Origin: Roseiarcus sp963787135
GTDB lineage: Bacteria > Pseudomonadota > Alphaproteobacteria > Rhizobiales > Beijerinckiaceae
Length of the DNA: 64,000 bases
Direction: 5' to 3'
NCBI GenBank assembly: GCA_963787135.1
Contig: CAWBBW010000007.1
Span: 62,001 to 126,000 of the forward strand
Each line of letters starts with the position of its first letter. The first letter of the stretch is position 1. Below the pieces are notes generated by a model. It saw only the letters and a program-made list of their open reading frames with translations. It was not told the origin of the DNA and searched no databases. The position numbers were made by a program, and so were the translations under genes. Shown in pieces: positions 27,401 to 35,338 of the stretch.

Positions 27401-27669
27401 AAGCGGCGCTCGACATTCTCAACGGGACGCCGCATCTCGATCTGCTGCTCACCGATGTGGTGATGCCGGGCGCGCTCAACGGGCGCGAGCTTGCCGACGA
27501 AGCCGTCAAACGCAGGCCCGATCTCAAGGTGCTGTTCATGACCGGCTACAGCCGCGACGCCATCATCCGCAACGGACGGCTCGACCCGGGCGTGCATGTG
27601 CTGAGCAAGCCCTTCTCGGTCGAAGAGCTCGCCGAGAAAGTGCGCGAGCGGCTGGACGCGGCGGAGTGA
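24493..27669 (+). CDS. Multi-PAS hybrid sensor histidine kinase
   Basis: 1058 residues without an evident membrane segment, so probably cytoplasmic. PAS domains lie near residues 35-140, 150-275, 285-400, 405-525 and 545-670, each followed by a PAC-type motif. Then a dimerisation domain with the phospho-acceptor His in GGVAHDFNNLL (about residue 692), the N box NLALNARDAMPHGG, the G boxes MDTGAGMD and GKGTGLGLSQVYGF, and a C-terminal receiver with EDDD and phospho-Asp in LLLTDVVMPG (about residue 987). The start is unsure: TTG at 24493 or TTG at 24562, which has GGGAG upstream. No regulator gene is adjacent. The ligand is unknown. Confidence 0.92.
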   Translation: MLRERRWTERFADEAEQPLAGATLRERETAGEAAPLVDQILDGLAEGFFALDAGWRFTAFNRAAEEMFDMRRDDVLGKTIWEVSPTTVGTEFERRYRRVMVDREKQIFETYTTRQPSRYHEVRAFPLGDGIGVAFRDATQRKAILESLRHREIELARVQEIGGVGGMRVDVRGGFSGHRSPEYLRLHGLPPDAAIETHEAWLQRIHPDDRSRAVDHFFKTVASDATAYASEYRIVRPNDGAVRWIRAVAEIERDAKGEAIALVGAHIDITDRRLAEKEALASEERLRAIADALPVLISYVDRDQVFRFVNKTYESWFERPRDSILGRKVDEVMSPAMYEARRPYLERALAGEEVSYEVDFARSTGTFATEVVHVPDRDGSGRVLGVYVVVTDITHRKLSERKIAESEARFRAIANSAPAPIWVTAPNGTREFVNQAYLDFLGVAYEEALVFDWRKALHPDDLPRILEEQRVKEASRLPFTLEARYRGAEGRWRWLRSESQPKWGPGGEPVGFIGVALDVTEAKEAQEQLTLINETLERRVAERTAQLAASEALVETFFRHSPECHAVLVEDGDSFTYQEVNPATLRLYGMTRDQVIGRSLEDALGPEAGATINRHLRACLRTGGTYHYERAQGDETIEAVATAVPSREGEARRVVVSARDITERRRLEEQLRQSQKMEALGQLTGGVAHDFNNLLTLMLGGLDTIDRQSAQLADSPAKARIERAKDMALQGVHRARTLTGRLLAFSRRQALAPQAVNANALVNGICDLLRHTLGEQIALKTFLADGLWRAFVDPNQLENALINLALNARDAMPHGGELIIETANRRLDAATAAQLPERVEPGDYVMIAAMDTGAGMDEKTRQRAFDPFFTTKEVGKGTGLGLSQVYGFSRQSGGYAEIESEPDSGTTVRIYLPRQATAYAELGGRDRAEPGRAGGRESVLVVEDDDAVRAYAIEALQELGYSVVEASRGKAALDILNGTPHLDLLLTDVVMPGALNGRELADEAVKRRPDLKVLFMTGYSRDAIIRNGRLDPGVHVLSKPFSVEELAEKVRERLDAAE

Positions 27670-27734
27670 CGGCGCCGGCTGGCCTGCTATAGAGATCGTC
27701 GCACGCCACGGGTTGGCAATCGCCGGTCGACGCC

Positions 27735-28235
27735 ATGTTTTCACCCAATCTCATTGCAGGCGCCGCGGCCCTGCTCGATCAATTCCGCGCCGCCGGACTC
27801 AAAATCGCCACGGCGGAATCGTGCACCGGCGGACTGGTCGCGGGACTCCTCACCGAAATTCCCGGCTCGTCAGCAGTCGTCGACCGCGGGTTCGTGGTGT
27901 ACTCGAACGAGGCCAAAGAACATATGCTCGGGGTTCCGGCGGAAACGATCCGGACGCACGGGGCGGTCAGCGAGGCCACCGCGCGGGCGATGGCGGAAGG
28001 GGCGCTCGAGGCTTCTCGCGCGGATGTCGCGGTCAGCGTCACTGGCGTTGCGGGACCGGATGGCGGAACGCCGGCGAAGCCGGTCGGCCTCGTCCATTTC
28101 GCCTGCGCCCGGCGAGGCGCGCCGACGGTCGCGCGCGAAGTCCGGTTCGGCGATATCGGCCGGTCGAACGTGCGCCTCGCCTCGGTCAGGCTCGCGCTCG
28201 AGCTGCTGGAGGCCGCGGCGGCCGTCCGTTTGTAG
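27735..28235 (+). CDS. CinA family protein (nicotinamide-nucleotide amidohydrolase domain)
   Basis: 166 residues, i.e. the C-terminal CinA domain alone. Shows TAESCTGGLVAGLLTEIPGSS, VVYSNEAKEHMLGVP and VTGVAGPDGGTPAKPVGLVH, all characteristic. Probably deamidates nicotinamide mononucleotide in NAD recycling (PncC activity). Convergent with the COQ10-like gene, a frequent arrangement in alphaproteobacteria. Confidence 0.92.
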   Translation: MFSPNLIAGAAALLDQFRAAGLKIATAESCTGGLVAGLLTEIPGSSAVVDRGFVVYSNEAKEHMLGVPAETIRTHGAVSEATARAMAEGALEASRADVAVSVTGVAGPDGGTPAKPVGLVHFACARRGAPTVAREVRFGDIGRSNVRLASVRLALELLEAAAAVRL

Positions 28236-28255
28236 ACGCGGTCCGCCGGCAGGGC

Positions 28256-28708
28256 TCACCCGTAGATCGCGTCGGCGCGCTGCTCGAACGCCTGCGAGAA
28301 TTTGCGAAAAGCCACATCGAACATCGAGCCCATCACCGAACCGAGGAATTGGTTGCGAAACTCGTAGTCGATGAAAAACGTGACCAGCGAGCGCGCCGTT
28401 TCGGGCTCGTCGCGAAACGTCCAGATGTTTTCCATGTGACTGAAAGGCCCGTCGATATATTCGACGACGACGCGCAAGCGCGGCCTGTCGAGCACGACCC
28501 GGCTGGTGAAGCGCTCACGGATCATTTTGTACCCGACCGACATGTCGGCGATGAGGGTTTCGCGCCCGTCCCCTCCGGGGCGGCGGCTGCGCACACGCAG
28601 GCTGGTGCAGAGCGGAACGAACTCCGGGTAGCGCTCGACGTCGGCCACGAGGTCGAACATCTGCTCGGCCCGGTGACGGACGCGGCGTTCATTGCGGAAA
28701 GACGGCAC
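28256..28708 (-). CDS. COQ10/RatA-type START-domain protein
   Basis: 150 residues of the polyketide cyclase/START-like fold: VRHRAEQMFDLVADVERYPEFVPLC at the N-terminus, MSVGYKMIRERFTSRV, and FFIDYEFRNQFLGSVMG at the C-terminus. In alphaproteobacteria this family most likely binds ubiquinone and helps respiration, as yeast Coq10; the RatA toxin name from E. coli is not supported by context. Confidence 0.9.
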   Translation of the reverse strand: MPSFRNERRVRHRAEQMFDLVADVERYPEFVPLCTSLRVRSRRPGGDGRETLIADMSVGYKMIRERFTSRVVLDRPRLRVVVEYIDGPFSHMENIWTFRDEPETARSLVTFFIDYEFRNQFLGSVMGSMFDVAFRKFSQAFEQRADAIYG

Positions 28709-28742
28709 GTCCCGACCTCCGACGGCCGTCTTCGACGTTGGT

Positions 28743-29141
28743 CTAGGGCTTCTGTTCAGGCGCAGCGGGAGCGGGAGCGGGCGCAGCCGGGGATGACGGC
28801 GCGTTCGACTGGCCCTGGAGCTGCTTCAGCTGATCGAGAATATTGCCGGAGTTGATCGGGGCGGGCGCGGTCTGGCTTGCCGGCGCGCCGGGACCGCCGA
28901 GGATGGAATGGGGGGTGCGGCTCCAGCCGGCGATGATCGACATCAGGAGGGAGGTGGCGAAAAAGAGCGCCGCCAGCACGGCGGTGGCGCGCGAGAGCGC
29001 GTTCGCCTGGCCCCGCCCGGTCATGAAATTCCCTGTCCCCCCGCCGGTCCCAAGCGCCCCGCCCTCGGAACGCTGCAACAGGACGACCGCCACAAGGGCG
29101 ATGACAATGAGGATATGGATAACGATCAGCACCGACTGCAT
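28743..29141 (-). CDS. secG: Preprotein translocase subunit SecG
   Basis: 132 residues with two membrane segments (about 5-25 and 53-75) and the conserved loop LLQRSEGGALG...GGGTGNFMTGRG between them, then a Pro/Ala-rich tail typical of alphaproteobacterial SecG. Part of the inner membrane SecYEG channel. It follows tpiA on the same strand, a widely conserved pair. Confidence 0.95.
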   Translation of the reverse strand: MQSVLIVIHILIVIALVAVVLLQRSEGGALGTGGGTGNFMTGRGQANALSRATAVLAALFFATSLLMSIIAGWSRTPHSILGGPGAPASQTAPAPINSGNILDQLKQLQGQSNAPSSPAAPAPAPAAPEQKP

Positions 29142-29254
29142 GGAGAGTCCCGAACGGAGGCTTCGCCGCGCCTAAAGGCCGGCGTCCTCGAAAGATGGCG
29201 CGCTCCTATCATGGCGCAAGAGGCGCGTCTATCGCGTCGGAATTGGGATTCGGC

Positions 29255-30013
29255 TCAACGATATGCTGCCGCGATCGCGAGGAAATCGGCCGCCTTGAGG
29301 CTCGCGCCGCCGATCAGCGCGCCGTCCACATTGTTCAATGTGAGAATCTCGCGGCAATTTGTCGGCTTGACCGACCCGCCGTAGAGAATTCGAGTTTTAG
29401 CGCTTGACGGTCCGCCGATCTCGGTAAGCAGCGCTCGAATCCCGTTGTGGACCACGGCGATGTCTCCGAACGTGGGCGTGAGGCCGGTGCCAATCGCCCA
29501 CACCGGTTCGTAGGCGATCACAACTGTCTCGCTGGTCGTCTCGGGAGGCAGCGACCTTCGCAATTGCCGAATGACGACCGCGGCCTGCTGGCCCGCTTCG
29601 CGTTCAGCCAGCGTCTCGCCGACACAGACGATCGGAGTGAGGCCCGCCTTCAGCGCGGCTTGCGCCTTGGCGCGGACGAGTTCGTCGGTCTCGTGATGAT
29701 GTGTGCGACGCTCGGAATGTCCCACGATGACATAGGATGCGCCCGCATCCTTCAGCATCGGCGCGGAAATGTCGCCCGTGAACGCGCCGCTTGCCTCGGG
29801 ATGGCAGTCCTGCCCGCCTAAGCCGAGCTTGCTTCCACTGAGCTTGAACGCGGCCTGCGCGAGGAGGGTTGCGGGCGGGCAGACCACGAGTTCGGCCGCC
29901 CCCGCTTCGCCGGCGTCGGCGCCAAGGCGCATCGCTTCGATTTCGGCCAGTGATCCGGAAAGCCCGTTCATTTTCCAGTTGCCGGCCACAAACGGGCGGA
30001 CGTCGGGGGTCAT
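29255..30013 (-). CDS. tpiA: Triosephosphate isomerase
   Basis: 252 residues from ATG at 30013 (MTPDVRPFVAGNWKMNG). The catalytic Lys lies in GNWKMNG, the electrophilic His in VIVGHSERR, the catalytic Glu in AYEPVWAIGTG, and the phosphate-binding loop in LYGGSVKPTN. Interconverts DHAP and GAP in glycolysis. A longer frame to 30055 is rejected because family homology starts at 30013. Diverges from ppiD. Confidence 0.97.
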   Translation of the reverse strand: MTPDVRPFVAGNWKMNGLSGSLAEIEAMRLGADAGEAGAAELVVCPPATLLAQAAFKLSGSKLGLGGQDCHPEASGAFTGDISAPMLKDAGASYVIVGHSERRTHHHETDELVRAKAQAALKAGLTPIVCVGETLAEREAGQQAAVVIRQLRRSLPPETTSETVVIAYEPVWAIGTGLTPTFGDIAVVHNGIRALLTEIGGPSSAKTRILYGGSVKPTNCREILTLNNVDGALIGGASLKAADFLAIAAAYR

Positions 30014-30137
30014 TGGAGCCTCTTGAGGTTTTCGGATCAGCCGGCGTGTTATCACCGGCTTCCGAGCTATGCAAAGCGCCGATCGGGGGCTAGAAGGCGC
30101 GCTTCAATCGGCCCAAGGCGGAAGGCGAAAGACGGCA

Positions 30138-32030
30138 ATGCTCGAATCCATGCGCAACGCGGCTCAGGGGGTCGTCGGCAAGGCGATCATGACCGTCGTC
30201 ATGGGGCTCATCATCGTCAGCTTCGTCATCTGGGGCGTGGGCGACATGCTGCGCGGGTTTACCTCCTCGACCGTCGCCAGCGTTGGCAGCCAGAAGATTT
30301 CCGCGGAAGACTACCACTCCGCCTATCAGCGAATGTTGCAGCAATATCAGCGTCGGCTGCGCCAACCTTTCACCAACGAGCAGGCCCGCGCCATCGGCCT
30401 CGATCGCGAAGCGCTGCAACGGCTCCTGAGCGAAGCGGCGATGGACGAAGAGGCGCGCAAGCTCGGCCTCAGCGTGTCCGACGAGGCGCTACGCTCCATG
30501 ATCGTGTCAAACCCGACTTTCCAGGACAAGTCGGGCGCCTTCGACCCGCAGAAGTTCGCCGACGTGCTGCGCAACAACGACATGAACGAGCGAATGTTCG
30601 TTTCGGACCTCCGCAAGACGGCGCTGAGGCAATTCATCGTCGCGGCGTTGACCGCCGGGATCGCGGCGCCGAAAGCCGAAGTGAAGGCGGAGGCCGATTT
30701 CCAGGGGCAAACGCGTTCGATCGACTATTTCACCCTGCCGGCTTCCGCGGCGGGCGAGATTGCACCCGCTTCCGAGGAGACGTTGAAGTCTTACTTCAAT
30801 GATCGCAAGTCGCAGTACCGCGCGCCCGAGTACCGGGCGATGGACGTCGTTTCGCTCGAGCCGGAGACGATCGCAAATCCGGACGAGGTCAGCGACGCCG
30901 ACGCTCAAGCGGCCTACGACAAGGTCGCAGGCAAGGACCCGCGCTACGGCTCGCCCGAGAAGCGCGACCTTCAGCAAATCCTTTTCCCCAACGAGGCCGA
31001 GGCTGACGCCGCCGAAGCCAGGATCAAGGCCGGCGCGAGCTTCGACGACATCGTCAAGGAGCGCAGCCTAGGGCCGGATCAAACCGATATCGGGGTGACG
31101 ACGAAGGATGCGATCATCGACAAGGGGGAAGCCGAGGCGGTCTTCGCGCTGCCTCAGGGCGGCGTCAGCGACGTCTTGAAGAGCCAGTTCGGACCGGTCA
31201 TCGTCCGCGTCAAAGGCGTCACGCCCTCCTCCGTCAAGCCTTATTCCGAGGTCGCCGAGGCGATCAAGAGGCAGGTGTCGGCGTCGCGGGCAGGCGACAA
31301 GATTCAGGCCATTCACGACAAGATCGAGGACGCGCGCGTCGCGGGCAAATCGCTCGCTGATGCGGCGAAGGACGTCGGGCTGACGGCCCAGACGATCCCG
31401 GCCGTCGACGCCGAGGGCAAGGATCCGGCAGGCGCGCCGGTGAACCTGCCCGACAAGACCGATCTTTTGCGCGCGGCCTTCGCGTCCGACGTTGGACTCG
31501 ATGAGGCGCCGCTACAGACCAAGGACGGCGGATTCGTCTGGTATTCGATCGGCAAGATCGAGCCGTCGCACGATCGCGGCTTCGAAGAAGCAAAACCGGA
31601 AGTCGAGGCTCAGCAGCGCGCGGACGAGATCGACAAGGCGCTCGTCGCCAAGGCGGATGATCTGGTCAAGCAGCTTCGGGCCGGCGGAACGGTCGCTGAC
31701 GTTGCGAAAAGCGTCGGCGCCGAGGCGAAGACCGCCGCCGACATTCATCGCGACGACAAGAGCCTGCCGGAATCGGTCGTGGCGGCGATTTTCCGCGAGC
31801 CTGCTGATGGCGCGGGATCGGCGGCTTCGCCCGACGGCCGCGCCATTTTCAAGATCACGTCCGATAAGACGCCCGCCGTCGATTTCGCCGATCTCAGGGT
31901 CAAGGGGATGGCCCAGCAACTGGACGCCTCCACCCGCGACAGCGTGCTCGAGCAATATGTCGAGGCGCTTCGCCGCTCGCTCGGCGTCGTGGTGCATCCG
32001 GAGGTCCTGCAGTCGGCCGAGGGCAGCTGA
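30138..32030 (+). CDS. SurA/PpiD-type periplasmic folding chaperone
   Basis: 630 residues from ATG at 30138. Begins MLESMRNAAQGVVGKAIMTV, then one membrane anchor (VMGLIIVSFVIWGVGD), the usual start of PpiD proteins. A SurA-N-like helical domain follows, then a parvulin-type domain near residues 255-380 (ILFPNEAEADAAEARI... DIGVTTKDAI...) with weak PPIase motif, as usual in PpiD. Helps newly exported outer membrane proteins fold. It is followed after 20 bases by trpE, probably one transcript. Confidence 0.92.
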   Translation: MLESMRNAAQGVVGKAIMTVVMGLIIVSFVIWGVGDMLRGFTSSTVASVGSQKISAEDYHSAYQRMLQQYQRRLRQPFTNEQARAIGLDREALQRLLSEAAMDEEARKLGLSVSDEALRSMIVSNPTFQDKSGAFDPQKFADVLRNNDMNERMFVSDLRKTALRQFIVAALTAGIAAPKAEVKAEADFQGQTRSIDYFTLPASAAGEIAPASEETLKSYFNDRKSQYRAPEYRAMDVVSLEPETIANPDEVSDADAQAAYDKVAGKDPRYGSPEKRDLQQILFPNEAEADAAEARIKAGASFDDIVKERSLGPDQTDIGVTTKDAIIDKGEAEAVFALPQGGVSDVLKSQFGPVIVRVKGVTPSSVKPYSEVAEAIKRQVSASRAGDKIQAIHDKIEDARVAGKSLADAAKDVGLTAQTIPAVDAEGKDPAGAPVNLPDKTDLLRAAFASDVGLDEAPLQTKDGGFVWYSIGKIEPSHDRGFEEAKPEVEAQQRADEIDKALVAKADDLVKQLRAGGTVADVAKSVGAEAKTAADIHRDDKSLPESVVAAIFREPADGAGSAASPDGRAIFKITSDKTPAVDFADLRVKGMAQQLDASTRDSVLEQYVEALRRSLGVVVHPEVLQSAEGS

Positions 32031-32050
32031 CCGCCCATGACGAATCGCCC

Positions 32051-33574
32051 ATGACGATGATCCCTGACTTCGAGGCCTTCGCGCGCGCCTATCAGGCCGG
32101 CTCGGCGAGCGTCGCGGTGACGACCCTCATCGCCGATCTCGAAACTCCCGTCTCGGCTTATCTGAAGCTCGCGCGCGGCCGCGGGGGCAACATGTTTCTG
32201 CTCGAGTCGGTCGAAGGCGGCGCCCAGCGCGGGCGTTACTCGATGATCGGCCTCGACCCCGACCTCATCTTTCGCTCGACCGGCCATCAGGCCGAGATCA
32301 ACCGCCGCGCTTTGATCGACCCCGACGCTTTCGCACCCTGCCCGGGCGATCCGCTGGAGGCCCTGAGGGCCCTTCTCGACGAGTCGCGGATCAAGCTGCC
32401 GCCGGGCTTGCCGCCAATGTCGGCGGGGGTGTTCGGCTATCTCGGCTACGACATGGTGCGCTGGATGGAGCGGCTCGCGCCCGCCAAGCCCGATCCGATC
32501 GGCGTGCCGGACGCGCTGCTGATCCGCCCCACGGTCATGGTCGTGTTCGACGCGGCGCGCGACGAGATGGCGATCGTGACCCCTGTGCGACCTACCCCCG
32601 GCGTGACGGCGAAGGCCGCGCATGAGAACGCGCTTGCAAGGCTCGACGCGGTCGTGGCGGCGCTCGAGGCCCCGCTCGATCATACCGCGGCCGCCGAAGC
32701 CGACCCGACGCTGAAGGCGGGAGAGCCCGTCTCCAACACGACACAGGCGCAATATAAGGCGATGGTGGCGAAGGCGAAAGACTATATCGCCGCCGGCGAC
32801 GCCTTCCAGATCGTGCTGTCGCAACGTTTCACCAGCCGTTTCGATCTGCCGGCATTTTCGCTCTATCGGGCGCTGAGGCGCGTCAATCCTTCGCCCTACC
32901 TCTGCTTCCTCGACCTCGGCGGCTTTCAGATCGTGGTCTCGAGCCCGGAAATCCTGGTTCGAGTGCGCGAGGGCAAGGTCGTCATCCGGCCGATCGCGGG
33001 CACGCGCCCACGGGGAAAGAGCCCCGGCGAAGATCAAACGCTCGCGGCCGAACTGCTCGCCGATCCCAAGGAACGCGCCGAACATCTGATGCTGCTCGAT
33101 CTTGGCCGAAACGACGTCGGCCGGGTCGCGAAGATCGGCACCGTCAAGGTGACCGACAGCTTCTTCATCGAGCGCTACAGCCACGTCATGCATATCGTCT
33201 CCAACGTCGAGGGCGCATTGCGCGAGGACGTCGATCCGGTCTCGGCACTGGCGGCCGGATTTCCCGCCGGCACCGTCTCCGGCGCGCCGAAAGTGCGGGC
33301 GATGCAGATCATCGACGAACTGGAGAAGGACAAGCGCGGAATCTACGCCGGATGCATCGGCTATTTTGGCGCCGGCGGCGAGATGGACACCTGCATCGTG
33401 CTGCGTGCCTCGATCGTCAAGGACGGGCTCATGCATGTGCAGGCCGGCGCCGGCATCGTCTACGATTCGTCTCCCGCCGCCGAGCAGGCCGAATGCGTCA
33501 ACAAGGCCCGCGCGCTCTTCCGGGCGGCGGAGGAAGCGGTTCGCTTCGCGGCGCGGGGGAAGCGCGGGCAGTAG
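32051..33574 (+). CDS. trpE: Anthranilate synthase component I TrpE
   Basis: 507 residues. Makes anthranilate from chorismate using ammonia from TrpG. The tryptophan feedback motif is present as LLESVEGG near residue 50. The chorismate-binding domain shows GDAFQIVLSQRF, GTRPRGKSPGEDQ, ELLADPKERAEHLMLLDLGRND (in parts), and GTVSGAPKVRAMQIIDELE. A second ATG two codons later is an alternative start. No trpG gene follows in the window, although trpE and trpG are adjacent in many relatives. Confidence 0.96.
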   Translation: MTMIPDFEAFARAYQAGSASVAVTTLIADLETPVSAYLKLARGRGGNMFLLESVEGGAQRGRYSMIGLDPDLIFRSTGHQAEINRRALIDPDAFAPCPGDPLEALRALLDESRIKLPPGLPPMSAGVFGYLGYDMVRWMERLAPAKPDPIGVPDALLIRPTVMVVFDAARDEMAIVTPVRPTPGVTAKAAHENALARLDAVVAALEAPLDHTAAAEADPTLKAGEPVSNTTQAQYKAMVAKAKDYIAAGDAFQIVLSQRFTSRFDLPAFSLYRALRRVNPSPYLCFLDLGGFQIVVSSPEILVRVREGKVVIRPIAGTRPRGKSPGEDQTLAAELLADPKERAEHLMLLDLGRNDVGRVAKIGTVKVTDSFFIERYSHVMHIVSNVEGALREDVDPVSALAAGFPAGTVSGAPKVRAMQIIDELEKDKRGIYAGCIGYFGAGGEMDTCIVLRASIVKDGLMHVQAGAGIVYDSSPAAEQAECVNKARALFRAAEEAVRFAARGKRGQ

Positions 33575-33664
33575 AGGCGTCGATTGACTGACCGTCGTCC
33601 CGCGACACGCAATTGTCACAGGCGGGGCCGGGGGGTATACGTCGATTCTGAAAGCGAGCGAGAG

Positions 33665-34771
33665 ATGCCTCCGCAGACATTGGCGATCTGGGCGGGAGCG
33701 ACGGGGGCGGCGGTAGTCGCGGCCGGAGCCGTGGCTGTCTACGTTCTGCACCCTGGGGCCCTGTGGCCTGCTCCCGTTCCCGTCGCGTCTCCGAGACCGC
33801 GCCGTCGCAACCGGCGCAAGAGCAACCGAAAGCTTCGACGGTTGTGCCCGCGACAGCGCCCGCCACGACGGCGCTGGCGGCGGCCGCGATCAAGCCGGCC
33901 TTCGACGTCGTCAATGTCGAGCCAACCGGGGAAGCCGTGGTCGCGGGTCGTGCTGCGCCAAACGCGAAGGTGGAGCTCCGCGACGCCGGCAAGACGGTCG
34001 CCGAAGCGACGACCGACAGCGCTGGCGAGTTCGTCATCATTCCGCCCGCTCTTTCTCCGGGGGCGCATAGCCTGACGCTGGCGACGGGCGAGTCGCCGGC
34101 GGAAACTTCAAACGCCCTTCCGGTCGCGATTCCCGAGCCGCCGCCCAAAGAGGTCGCCGCGGCTGAGCCGGCGGTGAAGGGCGTTCCGATGCCGGCCGCC
34201 CCGATCGCGGCCGGCCCAGCCCCGGCTTCGGCGAAAGTCGCCGTCCAGTCGGTCGAGGCGAGCGCCGGCGGCCGCCTTGTCGCCAAAGGCGCAGCCGAGC
34301 CCAACGCGACCGTGCGCCTTTATCTCAGCGGCGCCTTCGTCGGCGACGCGAAGACCAGCGCAGACGGCAGATGGTCCTTGACGATCGAACACGGCATGGC
34401 GCCGGGCGCCTACGAATTGCGAGCCGACCAGGTCAATCCGGCAACCGCCGCAGTCGTCGCCCGCGCCGACGCCCCGTTTGAATTCCCCGCCTCCCCGCAG
34501 GCCGCATCGGCGCCGCCGGCGAGCGTCGTCGCGAGCGCGGACGACCAGGCCGCGGCGACGGTCGGCTCGCCCGCGGATTTGGTGCATCGATTCAGTGCAG
34601 ACGCATCACGTCGAGCGCGGCCACACCCTCTGGGGCATCAGCCAGAAGTATTATGGCGACGGCTCGCGCTACCAAATCATCTTCGCGGCCAACACCAACC
34701 AGATCCGCAATCCGAACCTGATCTATCCCGGTCAGCTCTTCGTGGTGCCGAAGCCGGAGCCGAAGCCTTAA
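33665..34771 (+). pseudogene. LysM peptidoglycan-binding protein with Ig-like repeats, frameshifted
   Basis: Three pieces in two frames make one protein of about 369 residues. Start ATG 33665 (GAGCGAGAG upstream) gives a membrane anchor (IWAGATGAAVVAAGAVAVYV); the frame changes near 33770 into a Pro/Ala linker and two Ig-like repeats (VNVEPTGEAVVAGRAAPNAK and VQSVEASAGGRLVAKGAAEP), and changes back near 34595 to a C-terminal LysM domain (VERGHTLWGISQKYYGDG, LIYPGQLFVVP). Probably anchored in the inner membrane with LysM bound to peptidoglycan. Both breaks are single-base and the halves are well preserved, which suggests sequence errors. Confidence 0.8.
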
Positions 34772-35338
34772 CGTTGGCGGTTGACCGATTTCGGCGGCGC
34801 CGGGCCCCTGAAGAGGAGCTCGGCGTTTTGCGCCCCGCTCTGTTCGGTACAGCGATGGAGTTATGCGGCCGGCGCATGCGTTCTAGGTCACCAGTTCATC
34901 CGCGGAACAGGGAAAAGACGGAAAAATTACTCGATTCCGCGTAGCCAAGTTTATATAAAATATTTGTTGTTACAAACGCTTCTGCAGAAATCCTCACGTG
35001 CAGCGAGAGCCAAATCAACAGGACAATAACAGGCGGCTAACAGGCGGTAAAAGCGGGCTTATCAGGAAGCTAACAGGTCGGCGGAACAGGGGAACTGGCT
35101 GCCGCGAAAATCGCACATGAGGGCCCGGCGTTATGCGGGTTACGCACGGGTTCAAGGTGATGCGCCGACACGGGGCTAGCGCGCTCGCCCGGAGGCGCGC
35201 CAGTCCACGGGTCGCTTTATCTCCCCGCCGACCTTGACCGCGCTGGCTTCTCGACCACTATTGCGTTTTCTTGGATGAGCGGCCCGAGCCCAGATCTTGG
35301 TACGCCGAACCGGGCAGCGTCGAGGCGCTTTGTCGTAC
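34772..35338. other. Intergenic region with dispersed repeat copy B
   Basis: No gene recognised in 567 bases. It is clearly richer in A/T than its neighbours, for example TTTATATAAAATATTTG near 34951, then the repeat at 35016-35137. The frames that cross it look like read-through of the LysM gene. Confidence 0.6.
35016..35137 (+). repeat. Dispersed intergenic repeat, copy B
   Basis: AACAGG, ATAACAGG, CTAACAGG, GGGCTTATCAGGA, CTAACAGG, AACAGGGGAA, then GAAAATCGCA and CGGCGTTATGCG, in the same order as copy A at 2251-2355 on the other strand. No ORF of its own. Confidence 0.65.

Noticed and set aside
28256..28708. RatA toxin of a toxin-antitoxin pair
   Set aside because: No RatB partner is next to it, and in alphaproteobacteria this family stands beside cinA and is better explained as a COQ10-like ubiquinone-binding protein.
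31745..33751. 668-codon open frame on the minus strand
   Set aside because: Antisense shadow of ppiD, trpE and the LysM gene. Its composition is Arg/Asp/His-rich, as normal for antisense frames in GC-rich DNA.
35140..35170. tRNA-like GGGTTCAAGG sequence
   Set aside because: A T-loop-like string alone; no acceptor stem or anticodon arm can be formed around it.
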